From Ypsolopha sequella (Eukaryota > Arthropoda > Insecta > Lepidoptera > Ypsolophidae): a DNA stretch of 64,000 bases. Made by a program: the position numbers and the translations under genes. The stretch lies in NCBI GenBank assembly GCA_934047225.1, contig OW204012.1:11346001-11410000 (forward strand). Reading direction: 5' to 3'. Below are positions 45,715-56,215 of the stretch, piece after piece (the first letter of the stretch is position 1; each line of letters opens with the position of its first letter). The notes under the pieces were generated by a model. It saw only the letters and a list, made by a program, of their open reading frames with translations. It had not been told where the DNA came from and ran no database searches.

Positions 45715-45935
45715 TTATTTGGTAACCAAAGTTTGACAATCCAATGCTTCAACATAGGATTGTCAAATTTACCAGAAAATGTCCAATAGCCTAAGCACGA
45801 AAACATCCGTATAGTTGCGTTTCAAACTACATCAAAATCGTATGGAATCTGATAAACCGCTCCAAGCTGACAGTAGAAGTTTAGTTTCAAACGCAACTAT
45901 ATGGAGATGTTTTCATGCTAATGCTACAGGTTTAA
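45715..45935. mobile_element. Short foldback segment upstream of exon 17
   Basis: TTTGACAATCC / GGATTGTCAAA (about 45733-45768) and CATCCGTATAGTTGCGTTTC... / ...GAAACGCAACTATATGG (about 45806-45905) form nested inverted pairs. Confidence 0.6.
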
Positions 45936-45976
45936 AAATGGAGTGAAATTTTATACTTTTGTTTGGTTATTTATAG

Positions 45977-47440
45977 ATGACCAAAGAGTTAATACAAGCA
46001 AATCAATACAAAAAATTATAGAAGAACAAAAAGAAGAAGCGCTTAAGACAAGAGCGCCAATACGAAAAGAAGAGAAATGTGAAAATTCAAACGATAACTG
46101 CAATGAAGCAACCCAAAAAAAAGAAGAAATTGATTTACTTGAGTCTGAGAAACGGAAACTAGAATTAAACAATGCTACAAATAAACTAGAGAAAGAAAAA
46201 AAGCAAGAAAATGAACTTGGACAAACACTGCAAACCAGTCAACTGAAAAAAGAGTACCAAGAACTTGATCAAATATATAATGATGAAATAGAACAAAAGC
46301 AACAGGCTGAAATTGAGGAATACAAAAGAGAGAAAGATAAGTTAAAACAAGAATATCAAAAAGCTCAAAACGAATTAAAAAAAATATATGAGGACCAAAA
46401 ATTAGAGAAGCAGAAAATGCTAAATATAGCAAAAGTAAAAATTGCAGAACGAAAACAAGAAGACGAAAAAAATAGAAATTGTGTCAAACAATGTAAGGAG
46501 GAGTACAAAAGAATTCAACAAGAACGTGTTATCCAAGCAGAGGAAGAAAAAAAAAACGAAAAACAAAAGCTGAAGCAAGAATATGAAAAGGCACAACAGG
46601 AATATGAAAATGCCAAACAAGAACAAAAAGAAAAATCAGAAAGAGCTGAAAAATACAGACAACAATGTAAAAATTATTACAAAAATATTAAAGACACCAT
46701 TGAAAAACAAAACGAAGAGCGAAAACAAATTAAAAAATTTCAAAAAGGGTTTTATAATTTAAAAGACGAACATCAAACGAAACAAGATAAAATAAAAGAA
46801 AAGAAAGGTAAAGAAGAGGAAAATCCCAATATTCAAGGAAAAAATGAATATTGGGATATGTTCAAAAAAGAAGAAAAAGAAAAGAAAAAAAAACAATACG
46901 AGGAAGATTTTCGACACCAATGTGAAGCCAAATTAAGAAAACATAATGAAATGAAAAAACTAAAACAAGCAAAAAAATTACAAAAACTACAACGTGAATT
47001 AAAAAAAAAATTACTTGCAGCTGAAGAAAAGGCCAAGAAGTTAAAAATTAAACAAAAATATAACATTGATGAAAAAAATCAAATGAAACAACAATTCATA
47101 AAAGAGTGGTACGAAAATAAATGGAAAGAAAAAATTAATAAGAAGGAAAAGATTCAGAAAAATGACATGAAATTAAATGAAATAAAAGCTTTTAAGATTG
47201 CATGCGCAAAAAAGTGCATGGCAAATATTAAACAGAAAGACAAAAATAAACCAGCCAGTGAGCCAGTGTTAAATGAAATAACACGAACTCCAACAGCAAC
47301 TATCAAAAATCAAGATGTATTGGCAATACCAGAAGCACTCAACTCAAGTGAAATACCAGAAACTACCACAGCTACTAAAAAACTGGATGCGCTTTCAAGT
47401 TCAAGCGTGACTGCTAAGGTAACAAACTCCACTGTAAGAG
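45977..47440 (+). CDS. Exon 17: long Lys/Glu/Gln coiled-coil exon
   Basis: Acceptor TATTTATAG at 45976; G+AT gives Asp in phase 1. The donor GTAAGG after 47440 is phase 1; 1464 bp (488 codons) is symmetric. From about 46020 to 47190 nearly every residue is K, E, Q, N or L/I with heptad-like spacing (repeats of L-K-Q-E-Y-x-K-A-Q and E-Q-K-x-K). This gives a predicted coiled coil of about 390 residues, with a few Cys (C-V-K-Q-C, Q-Q-C). It ends with a Thr/Ser/Pro-rich tail. Such sequence is common to many unrelated coiled coils, so similarity searches would be misleading. A GTAACA donor at 47419 is a weaker alternative. Confidence 0.85.
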
Positions 47441-47600
47441 GTAAGGTCTGCTGCCTTTTTTTTTTTTTTTTTTGCTTTGTGTTATGGGAAATGTTAAGTC
47501 AAAAGTCAAGACGTACTGCTTGAATCCACAACATTTCAAACCATTAACCTGCTAATTTTAATAGGCCAAATAAAGTAGGTGAAAAGGATTTGTATTTTAG
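47441..47600. other. Start of intron, T-rich
   Basis: A run of about 18 T follows the donor; nothing else is recognisable before the tandem array. Confidence 0.5.
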
Positions 47601-47625
47601 CCTTTCCCAAAATTTTGATTTTTAC

Positions 47626-48232
47626 ACACATCATTTTTTTACGTCACGATACATGCCATGAAACTCACTTTGATTGCCAAAAATTCCTTATTTCAACTGT
47701 ATTTTAAAATTTAAGTAAACCTAACCTTTGTTATTTCCTTGTGTATTTCCCCATATCATTATTTATTATATAAAACTATTTTTACGTCACGATACATGCC
47801 ATGAAACTCACTTTGATTGCCAATAATTCCTTATTTCAAGTGTATTTTTTTATAAAATTTAAGTAAACCTAACCTTTGTTATTCCCTTGTGTATTTCCCC
47901 ATATCATTATTTATTATATAAAACTATTTTTACGTCACGATACATGCCATGAAACTCACTTTGATTGCCAATAATTCCTTATTTGAAGTGTATTTTTTTA
48001 TAAAATTTAAGTAAACCTAACCTTTGTTATTCCCTTGTGTATTTCCCCATATCATTATTTATTATATAAAACTATTTTTACGTCACGATACATGCCATGA
48101 AACTCACTTTGATTGCCAATAATTCCTTATTTCAAGTGTATTTTTTTATAAAATTTAAGTAAACCTAACCTTTGTTATTCCCTTGTGTATTTCCCCATAT
48201 TATTATTTATTATATAAAATTATTAGACATAG
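47626..48232. repeat. 148-bp tandem repeat, four units
   Basis: The marker ACGTCACGATACATGCC occurs at 47641, 47784, 47932 and 48080 (spacing 143, 148, 148). Each unit carries CACTTTGATTGCCAA, AAGTAAACCTAACCTTTGTT and CCCTTGTGTATTTCCCC. Units 2-4 are almost identical and unit 1 has small deletions. The complement of the AACCTAACCTTTGTTATTCC portion also occurs singly at about 19250-19320. Confidence 0.9.
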
Positions 48233-48548
48233 ATTATTTAATTATATTACATTAAAATTGACCTGTAATATGTGTATCTGATATACCTACATTACATAAA
48301 TTAATATATTCCATTTCATTTCCTAACTTCGTAATTTTTTGAGTTATCGAAAAACTTTCATAAAAATCTTCACGTAGGAGACGAGCTAAAGAGCTCAATT
48401 CCAAAACGTGAATTTTTTGAAGAAACTGTTCCTAAGTTTTTAGTGTATGATTATTATTGTCCTTAACATTGGACTCTCTTTCCGTTTAAAGATCTAAGCA
48501 TACCTAGGGACAGACAGCGGGAAGCGACTTTGTTTTATACTATGTACA

Positions 48549-49094
48549 GTAGAGCCACTGAGTGATGGCGCCTATGACGTTTAAATGCCTACAAAGTATC
48601 GTAATTATTTAGAAGCAAGTGTGAATTAAAAAATGTAACACTTCATTGTTGATAGTGATGTACTATTGTTTCGGTTATTATTTTTCGATTTGAATGTTGC
48701 TTTATTGTGCAATAGAATTCGTATAGAAACAAAGTTTTTTTTTTTAATTTTCTCATTTTTTATAGGTCGTGTTTGAGGTCGCCAAGTTACGCAATTATAT
48801 TTAATTAAAAACAAAACAATGACGAAGTTAACGAAAACAAATGATAGTAAAATACTTTTTTCGATTTAGATATTTAAACATCTCTTGGGGAGCCCCGGGC
48901 ACTACAACGCATAGCCTTCCGAAAGCTACGCCACTGGTTTTGGCACATTTTCCTTTTGTATCATTATGTTGAATGTTGAATGACGTGTCTAATGTTGAGT
49001 AAACTCACACTTGATTTTTATTTTTAACCGAAATTTGAAATGTACCTCATCACTAAATGCAGCTATCATAAGTGCCATCACTCAGTGGCTCTAC
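48549..49094. mobile_element. GCCACTGAGTGATGG MITE (copy 3, inverted)
   Basis: 546 bp from GTAGAGCCACTGAGTGATGG to its complement, opposite in orientation to the copy at 42783. Contains the complement of CTTTGTTTCTATACGAATTC. Confidence 0.85.
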
Positions 49095-49534
49095 TTTAGT
49101 GATACCCATATTTCACAAATGACATAAATTAAAAAATGTGAAATAGAATGAACTTTTTAATCAACAAATAAATAGTAACCGACTTCAAATGTAACAGCAG
49201 TCATTCAGTAAAAAGTTTAAAATAATTATATACTGACTGACCTAATGGGGGCGCCGACTTTTAGAGAACAATTTTATGTTTCAGGAAGAAAGAAGTCTGC
49301 AAAAGTCCTTTTTCGATAGCATCGGTCAGTATATTTAATTACTTTAAACTTTTCAGTGAAAATGAAATTTACAGTTTTTTTTATTTTTTGGAAGTTTTTT
49401 TTTGTATGGGGTGCCCATTGGGCTTAAAACTTTTTTATTTATATTTTTTGCCGTGAGAGAGGTCATCGGCCATAGTAATAAGTATTGTGTGACAAATTGG
49501 CTACTTATAACGGCTAAAGCTGTAGACCCCTGTC
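49095..49534. other. Intron, no supported exon
   Basis: An acceptor-like TTATGTTTCAG at about 49285 is followed by G-R-K-K-S-A-K-V-L-F-R and then an in-frame stop, so it is not an exon in the needed phase. Otherwise AT-rich. Confidence 0.5.
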
Positions 49535-49605
49535 ACAGACGGATAGACAGACAGCGAAGTTATAGTAAGTAACAGGGTCCCGATTGTTACCCTTCGGGTA
49601 TAAAC
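49535..49605 (+). mobile_element. GGTTCCGTA-family 3' fragment
   Basis: GACGGATAGACAGACAGCGA, AACAGGGTCCCGATTGTTAC and CCTTCGGGTA match the right end of the family. Confidence 0.6.
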
Positions 49606-50440
49606 CCAGTTCCGTATTTTCCATAAGGGCACAGGGGGCACTAGACAAGGGCCCCCGGTTTCACAGTATAAAATACTGTGCCTGTTTGACGGGGCGTCAG
49701 AGTGCCAACATTTTTAAATTATAATTTCCCTATATTCACACCAAATAAGGCAGATATAAATAATATGCAAAAATACATAGAAATAAAATAGCCACATCTA
49801 TTTTACGCTTTCGTGCGGACGGTTTTGCAACAATTTGTCCTTCTTCATATTTGCACAATTCAAGCTCATATTATTTTCAGTTCCATTTTCAATTTACGCA
49901 TAGCTCATTAAATATAACCAATATGAAATAAATTATTTTTTATATATTTGTTGGTTATATACCAACAAAAACATACCACACTGATGTTATTTTTTTTTAT
50001 TGTTATTACAAAAACCACAGCCTTGAACATTTATAATAGTAGCTAATAACATCAAAACTTATGACAATTACGGTTTTAAATTTTCTACAATAATATCAAA
50101 GACCAAGAAGAAAAAATACATTTATTTATAATTATTAATTATAAATTATATTCTTTTAATGTATCGTAGACTCCAGGACCAAGACAAACCAAACATTGTT
50201 TCATGGCACTGAATAATGTTAAAATGTTGTACTTGTAACTGAAAATAAATAAATGACATACATTTATATACAGCAAAATAGTAATATTGAAAGGTGTAGG
50301 ATGTCAGAGTAAGTGTAAGTGTGTGTGTGTGTGGTAGGTTTAGGGAACTAGGATAGAGGATGTTGATAATTGGTTTTCATCAAAAGGGCCCCTCAAACTC
50401 ATTGTGCCCCAGACGACCCTGTATAAACCCCTAAAAATAA
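49606..50440. repeat. Dispersed repeat, partner at 60410-60725
   Basis: GTGCCAACATTTTTAAAT, ACCAAATAAGGCAGAT, ATAGAAATAAAATAGCCA and CATCAAAAGGGCCCCTCAAA recur in the same order at about 60411-60680. Here the two halves are separated by extra AT-rich sequence. Type unknown. Confidence 0.65.
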
Positions 50441-50460
50441 CGCAATTACTTTGTTTCAAG

Positions 50461-50885
50461 AGACTGAACACGTCAAAACTGCGACCAGGTCTATACAAAT
50501 GTGCGACCTTCAAGCCACTCATGATCACATCCTCGAAAAAAGCCAAAGCATGAAAAAGGAAACGTTCGAGAAATTTGCCAAAAACATCACTTGCTTCGCT
50601 TACAAATTGCCACCGAAACAATTTTACATCGATCAAAGAGCAAAAAGAGTTAAGAAGACTCTTACCCATGATACAATTAATTCACTGAAAAACGTCAAGT
50701 GGAATTGGATAAGGAACAAACGATCTCTACTGTCCCTCGACTTAGAAGATGAGTTCGACGTCTTCTATAAAGACGAAGAAAATATTTACAGGAGTAACAG
50801 AAACAATAAACGGACCAAAAGAGATTTAGACTTAACAAATTTATCCAGAAGCCTGAGAAATCTTCCGGAAATTGAAAATGCTAAG
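50461..50885 (+). CDS. Exon 18: 425-bp exon with two RXKR furin sites, leading into the Ig region
   Basis: Acceptor ACTTTGTTTCAAG at 50460; G+AG gives Glu (phase 1), then T-E-H-V-K-T-A-T-R-S. Open to donor GTAATA after 50885 (phase 0). Better mixed composition than upstream exons: a helical stretch with two Cys (C-D-L-Q-A-T-H-D-H and N-I-T-C-F-A-Y-K-L), then R-N-K-R/S-L-L-S (Arg at 50721-50723) and R-T-K-R/D-L-D-L (Arg at 50820-50822). Cleavage at these sites would release the Ig/Cys-rich/membrane part from the giant N-terminal region. Confidence 0.85.
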
Positions 50886-50936
50886 GTAATATTTTTGTGT
50901 TATTTTTCTATAACAAACACTTGTATAACCAGCGGG

Positions 50937-51162
50937 CCTATTGTGTATCTCTAGTTGCCTTCTGGACTGGGTGTCTATCATCAAAAACATAGATATACTA
51001 TCGAATTCCGATGTCCTAAGGATATTTTCGCACTTCAAGTGACGACACAGATTGTTAATAGTTCAATACCCACTAAAGGCAATTTTGAAATTTCAGTTTT
51101 TAGCTATGTTTTTGATGATAGGCACCTCGTGCAGTTGGCAACTAAAGATACAGAATAAGGGG
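50937..51162. mobile_element. MITE with TATCTCTAGTTGCC ends (copy 1)
   Basis: About 55-bp inverted ends: TATCTCTAGTTGCCTTCTGG...CTATCATCAAAAACATAGAT and the complement ending GGCAACTAAAGATACA. The same sequence, inverted, is at 60727-60935. It starts 52 bp after exon 18. Confidence 0.8.
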
Positions 51163-51283
51163 GGCTGGACCGTTAAAGAAAGGAATCTTCAATGGCGGCA
51201 AGTACTTGTAATTTTATTGTACAATGATACAGTCAGCATGAAAAGTTGATTCTTTAGTACTTTTTTTTTTAATAATATTGTGA

Positions 51284-51345
51284 CAGATGGACAGACAGAC
51301 GGCTGAGGCCTAGTAATAGGGTCCCTCTTTGGGTAATGAAAGTTT
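51284..51345 (+). mobile_element. GGTTCCGTA-family 3' fragment
   Basis: GACAGATGGACAGACAGACG and GCCTAGTAATAGGGTCCCTC match the right end of the family. Confidence 0.55.
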
Positions 51346-52394
51346 CATTATGAAACATTAAAAAAAAAAAAAAATTGGTTTTGGTAGTGTGCATTTTTAT
51401 TTAAAATTATTTAATTGTCAGACGTCACTAAAAGTCTATAAAGTCTATTGAAACAAGTAACAATGTGTTAGGAAACTAAACGCGTGGAGTAAGCTTGAGC
51501 GGCAAATCTAGACTATTTTTTTGCATGCGGTACACAGGTGTGCGAGTGAGAGGGGATGATGATGGGTGCCATTTTAGATTCCTTCCTTTATATCTCCGGG
51601 TTATACAAGTTTTATGATAAATGTACAACTTTACAATCCAATACAACTTTATTTGTACACCATAACAAAAAGGAGCAGAAATATAAATACTTAATTTTTA
51701 ACTTACTTAATAAGTAGCACAAACAGGCGGCCTTATCGCTTAAAGCGATCTCTTCCAGACAACCTTTAGGTGGATGAAACTGTTTAGAATGATTGCTGAA
51801 ATGGTAGTGTACTATTTTTAATATTAGATATATTTTAATATTAATAGATAAACGTATTAATATCTAATGATAAATACATACTAATAAAATATATAAAAAA
51901 AAATAGTATGTATGTGTATTTGTCATGAAATAAATTGTAAACTGGAAAAAATTATAATAATGATAATGAATATTTCGGTAATCAGAGTGAAAGATAGTGT
52001 CCTTTAACTAGCCTCTTGAAGATAGGTTGTACAACTTTAGTTCGCTCATACAACTTACCAGTTACGAAATTCAATTCGTTATCGAGGAATACATGGTATT
52101 TAGATGTTATATAAGATAAAATTTAATTAACCATGTTACAAGTATGCATTCGGGCGGTTGTTTAAATTTCACCTTGTTTAGGTAAAACAAGAATTACTAC
52201 ATATTTTTTTATTTTCTCTTAATTCTAACATTAACAGCTAACCTCCCTAAAACTTCCACCTCGTATATTTAAAAGTCTATTGTGATTCTCAAATGAATTC
52301 AGACATCGGTTTTGACTTTGCAGTTGTGGACTCCAAAATCAAAAAAAAATTTACTTGTGTTAAAATATAGTCATATTCTAAATAACTATTCCAG
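51346..52394. other. Intron with LINE-tail fragment
   Basis: 51640-51790 (CAATACAACTTTATTTGTAC, AGCGATCTCTTCCAGACAAC) resembles the LINE 3' tail at 40225. ATATTAATA/TATTAATAT palindromes at 51815-51880. Nothing else recognised. Confidence 0.5.
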
Positions 52395-52610
52395 GATGAA
52401 GTCTTTGCTATAGTTGGTGACTCTGTTACGATGATATGCCAAGAATCAACAACTGATGATTCTCAAGCTGCTGCTACAGAATTGCCAGAATTCTCTTGGA
52501 TTACAGAAAGAGATGACATGCTGAGCCATGACAACGTAGTGGTAGATAGAAATACCTTAACAGTGAAAGAGGTTCAACCAAAAAACATGGGTTTTTATAA
52601 CTGTTCTATT
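52395..52610 (+). CDS. Exon 19: Ig-like domain, first part
   Basis: Acceptor AACTATTCCAG at 52394, phase 0; D-E-V-F-A-I-V-G-D-S-V-T-M-I-C opens like Ig strands A-B (Cys codon at 52437). The C-strand Trp is at 52497 (F-S-W-I). L-T-V-K-E-V-Q-P-K-N-M-G-F-Y-N-C (Cys codon at 52602) is the classic E-F strand pattern. The Cys-Cys distance is 55 residues, normal for an Ig fold. Donor GTACGT after 52610, phase 0. Known role of the fold: extracellular adhesion or ligand binding. Confidence 0.9.
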
Positions 52611-52689
52611 GTACGTATTCTTGCAATTGTGCCAACTGTACTGGTATAATTCAGCATTTGAACAACTGAAGAAAACGTTCTGTTTACAG

Positions 52690-52794
52690 GGTAACAAGTT
52701 TCAGCGAAGCGTGAAGCTGAGTGTCCTTAACATAGCGCTGTTAGACCTGGTCTTCCTATCAGCATATAGACCAGAAGTTTCTTGCAAAAATCAG
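52690..52794 (+). CDS. Exon 20: Ig-like domain, last strand and following segment
   Basis: Acceptor TTCTGTTTACAG at 52689, phase 0; G-N-K-F-Q-R-S-V-K-L-S-V-L-N supplies the G strand. Then A-L-L-D-L-V-F-L-S-A-Y-R-P-E-V-S-C-K-N-Q up to donor GTAATC after 52794, phase 0. It completes the Ig domain with exon 19 across a 79-bp intron. Confidence 0.85.
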
Positions 52795-53204
52795 GTAATC
52801 AAATTCATTAACGCTTTTTTTTTAACTAGCTTACAGACGTTCAGATTTGATTTGCAACATCGTTTTTAAAGATTTTTCCTGGTCCTCTAAAAAGGCTGCT
52901 TTGGATGAATCATATTATGATTCTGTTGCAATGCCGTCTTTTTTGCACGCATGAAGAAACTCTGTCTTTATCCTACTTTCAAATAATTTCATGATTCACC
53001 CAAGTTGGCCTTTTTAGGTCCCCTGTTGTCTAATAAAAGAGTTTGACGACGGAAAACAGTAATTTTCATTTCCCATCTTACAACTATTTCAAAAAAGAAT
53101 CCTATGCATGAATATATTGATAGGAGTAATAAAATCACACGAGATTCATTGCACTTCAAAATGAATAGAAATGACTGTTTTCTTATATTTAACTATTGAT
53201 TTGG

Positions 53205-53610
53205 TCCAGGAGGAATCAGACAGTCTTCCAGACAGAGAATGTCCAGAGCCAAATCCTTCAGTTCCTGGTAACTTCCGACTCCTGTCTTTGCCTTAAGATG
53301 ATCACTGAACTGGAGTCTCTCCCTCTTTTTCCTTCATCTATAACTTTAATTGATCGTGCCTTAGAAGGTGCCCTAATCATTTCTTTTCTGTTTTCAGAGA
53401 CATTCTTGCATGATGTTTCTTTTCTCTTTAACTTGTTTCAGCACTTACTCATTAGTTATTTTCTCTGTCCAACTAATTCTCTCCATCCGCCTCCATTTCA
53501 ACACACGCCACATTTCAAATGCTTCAATCCTTGCCTATCTCTCTTTGTGATGGCCCACGTTTCAGACCCATTTCATCAACCTTTTCTTTGTATCTGGAGA
53601 CATTTTTGAA
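53205..53610 (-). pseudogene. LINE reverse-transcriptase C-terminal remnant, antisense
   Basis: On the minus strand the sequence around 53470-53530 encodes I-E-A-F-E-M-W, M-E-R-I-S-W-T-E and related residues, a hallmark of the region after the RT palm in RTE-like LINEs. Frameshifts and stops elsewhere. A plus-strand exon-like stretch beginning at 53210 lies within this remnant and was rejected. Confidence 0.65.
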
Positions 53611-53842
53611 GAGAAAATATGTTTCTTACTGTGGAAAGTCTACTAAGCAATTCCGATTCCATACCAAAAAGAGCTAGGCTCCTAAAATAATTGATGATCA
53701 TGATTAATGCGGGATATTGGAGAAGCAATCCCCTGCGCCCTGTGTTACAACCAGTTGGACATTTCATTAGAACCACGGAGAAAACCCGTTAAATGGACAC
53801 TTTTCGTTTGAACCGTTATTCAAAATGATTTTTGTCTTAAAG

Positions 53843-53959
53843 GATTTCAAACCGCTGGATAATCAAGGCCTTGCTAACGTCATCTCCGAAGAAATATGTT
53901 CAGATGGTAAACTATGCGAGGCGAAAGTTGAAGAGTCAGTGTGTTTAACTGACGACGAG
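53843..53959 (+). CDS. Exon 21: Cys-containing helical segment
   Basis: Acceptor TTGTCTTAAAG at 53842, phase 0; reads D-F-K-P-L-D-N-Q-G-L-A-N-V-I-S-E-E-I-C, three more Cys, and ends L-T-D-D-E at donor GTGAGC after 53959. 117 bp, phase 0-0. If the donor is not used the frame runs to a stop at 54107-54109. Confidence 0.75.
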
Positions 53960-54096
53960 GTGAGCGATGGAGAACGAAAAATACATCGTCACGAATTGAA
54001 TCTACGAGGGGGTGTCAAAGGTGTTCCGAGTGTAAACTGTGAAATGCAAGTCATAGTCCACACTCGTACGTTTCACCGACGATTATTACATCCAAG

Positions 54097-54144
54097 CGTG
54101 AATGGTTGAGAAGCCTACCTGAAAAGCTCAAGCAGTTAATGTAT
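54097..54144 (+). CDS. Exon 22 (tentative): short helical exon
   Basis: Acceptor TTACATCCAAG at 54096 and donor GTAAGT after 54144; 48 bp in phase 0 gives R-E-W-L-R-S-L-P-E-K-L-K-Q-L-M-Y, a convincing amphipathic helix that joins exon 23 in frame. The donor is strong but the acceptor has a poor pyrimidine tract. Confidence 0.45.
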
Positions 54145-54189
54145 GTAAGTAAAAAATGTATAGTACCAAAAAAACAGTACCCTAAGGTG

Positions 54190-55035
54190 AATTTATCATC
54201 CATCCATCCATCCATTAGCCTAGTTCGTCCACTGCTGGACATAAGCCTTTCCAGGACTTTGCCACTCCCGGCGGTCATCCTGGAAGAATTGCCCATACTC
54301 ACACACGCTGGGCAGGCGGGTTGGTGAGCGTGGTGCCGGAACCCTCGCATTAGTGACGCCGCTGCCCGTCACCAATCTGTTCCATATAACGCCCGGCTAT
54401 TAGGGATGGATATACCGCCATCCATCGGTCCCAGGCATGGTGGGCCTCCTGGTTTTTTGCCTGTGAGCTGTCCTCTTACTCTTCCTCGAGGGGGTCTCCA
54501 AGTAAGATGGTGGCACCTCCACAGTCGAGCCCGGCATCAGCTCTACCACCTTCTTCTTGAGTTCAAGCTCCCTATTTGTAAATAGTTTAAACACCTGTGT
54601 CGCCGCAATAAGAACTACCAATAAGTAGCCCGTCATGCTGACGTCTATACATATTATCTACTCATAAATACAAAAATATATAAAACATAAATACATAATA
54701 CATAATTACTTAATTCTGGAAAACTCAAATGCTGGGGTCGTGGTTTAAAAATTATAGAGCTGACAATGGAAGAGATTATAAAGAGGCACAACCAGGTGAC
54801 CCATCTTGCCTGGGACTGATTGATGGGGGTATATCAACCCCCAATTGCCGGCCCTTATATAAAACAGACTGATGGCTTTTGGCACCGCGCTAAACAACCC
54901 GCCCGCCCAGCGTGTGTTAGTATGGGCATTTTTGCAAGAGGACCGCCAAGAATGGTGAAATCTTGGAAAGACCTATGTCTAACCGTGGATAAAGACAGGC
55001 TGATAGATGGATGGATAGATGGACGTGCAGTGTCA
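54190..55035. mobile_element. LINE 3' fragments in facing orientation
   Basis: (CATC)n, CTAGTTCGTCCACTGCTGGA and CGCTGGGCAGGCGGGTTGG at the left face a related GCCCGCCCAGCGTGTGTTAG ... GATAGATGGATGGATAGATG at the right. This is typical of insect LINE 3' ends. The middle holds GTCGAGCCCGGCATCAGCTC, also found at about 16980. Confidence 0.6.
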
Positions 55036-55105
55036 GTAGCGAAAGGAACTTCATTCCAACCGGGTGTACCACGACACCTAACGTATTTTTTGTAAAATTT
55101 TGCAG

Positions 55106-55253
55106 AATAACGAACAAGAGGTAATCCGAGCGGTCATGGTGTTGGTTCCGAAGCCCCTGGACGCGCAGTGCAGTGCTGAATGTAGACGGGACCTGCAATG
55201 TGCCATGGGGTTGCTGTGTGCCTCAAATGTGCCGGCCATCGCTTCTGTGCCAG
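55106..55253 (+). CDS. Exon 23: Cys-containing helical segment
   Basis: Acceptor AAAATTTTGCAG at 55105, phase 0; N-N-E-Q-E-V-I-R-A-V-M-V-L-V-P-K-P-L-D, then C-x3-C-x5-C and L-L-C-A-S-N-V-P. Donor GTAGAA after 55253 leaves G (phase 1). An alternative donor GTAATC after the first five codons would drop most of the exon; the longer form keeps all downstream phases. Higher GC than the N-terminal exons. Confidence 0.8.
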
Positions 55254-55307
55254 GTAGAAATGAGCCTTTTTAACTGGCTGCAAAAAGACCGCTTCTATGG
55301 TCTAGAG

Positions 55308-55743
55308 CAGGGTTCTCCAAACTACGGCCCGCGGGCCAAGACCGGCCCGCGAGCACCACCAATCCGGCCCGCGGTCGCTGGCGGGACATGCCCGATTTCT
55401 ATCCCACTATATTATAAAGCAATTTAACAACGTGATGCAATTTATAATAGAATCAAAACTGATAACCCGTTATCATGCTAAAAGTAGTGTTATTATAAGA
55501 ATGTTATTTACAATTTCAAAGTCTGCGCACAGCACGCGCTGCGGCTAACTCCGTCACAATAGTTAATGTTTAATAGAGAACTCTCCTGCGCCCTGCACAA
55601 TAGATATCTCACTGACTGGCTAGTCCCAATACGAAAATTTAGTTAAACAGTATTTTGGAATCATGAGCTATTATAGTCTTGGCTTTCGGGACTTAGTGGA
55701 GAAATCAGTGTGGCCCTTAGGCAAAAAAGTTTGGAGACCCCTG
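55308..55743. mobile_element. hAT-type element (copy 3) with 8-bp target duplication
   Basis: CAGGGTTCTCCAAACTACGG at the left and its complement (TTTGGAGACCCCTG) at the right; perfect GTCTAGAG duplication at 55300-55307 and 55744-55751. It inserted 54 bp after the exon 23 donor. Immediately after it, CAGGGGTGTCCAAC at 55752 looks like the start of a different hAT-type element. Confidence 0.9.
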
Positions 55744-55751
55744 GTCTAGAG

Positions 55752-55815
55752 CAGGGGTGTCCAACATAATTCTATGGCGGGTTAGATTACTAGATATATT
55801 TAACATTGCAGCGGG
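55752..55815. mobile_element. Possible truncated second hAT-type element
   Basis: Begins CAGGGGTGTCCAACATAATT directly at the right-hand copy of the previous target duplication and contains GCAGCGGGCCAAA. No matching right end found. Confidence 0.4.
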
Positions 55816-55951
55816 CCAAATTTTTTTTTTTTTGTCTTTTAGAAATGCAGGAGAGCATATAATATATTAAAATTATAGGTTGCTTTTGTATACAAATAAG
55901 CAAATAAATGTCAGGTAGTTGACATTTTTTTTGTTTGCAGAGTGTGTCTAC

Positions 55952-56211
55952 AAGGTTAAATAAAATTAGTTGGCGAAATTTGAAACATATGTAGAACATG
56001 TCCATATCAACAACTTTTTCTATTATGATTGTGCAAAATTCTTAAAATTTGTTTTCACCTTTCCATACTGGACCAGTCAGCTGATCGGGATTTGTATGGG
56101 AGGAAGAGAAAAAAAGTTATGAATTTCGCTTAGCTCCCATACAAACAGTTGTTCATATAGACTAGTACCAACTATGTTTTCAGTTTCGCCAACTAATATT
56201 ATTTAACCTTA
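55952..56211. mobile_element. Foldback element
   Basis: AAGGTTAAATAAAATTAGTT and GGCGAAATTTGAAA at the left are mirrored at the right (TTTCGCCAACTAATATTATT, TAACCTT). Confidence 0.75.
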
Positions 56212-56215
56212 TACA

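Noticed and set aside
49287..49325. Acceptor-like TTATGTTTCAG followed by basic codons
   Set aside because: The required phase meets TAG after eleven codons, before any usable donor.
50955..51158. A 67-codon plus-strand frame right after exon 18, with a similar minus-strand frame at 60727-61011
   Set aside because: Both lie within copies of a MITE with 55-bp inverted ends; differences between copies fall at all codon positions, so the shared peptide reflects shared repeat DNA.
53210..53265. Possible exon (E-E-S-D-S-L-P-D-R-E-C-P) with acceptor and GTAACT donor
   Set aside because: It sits in an antisense LINE reverse-transcriptase remnant, and its phase-1 end does not fit the phase-0 start of exon 21.
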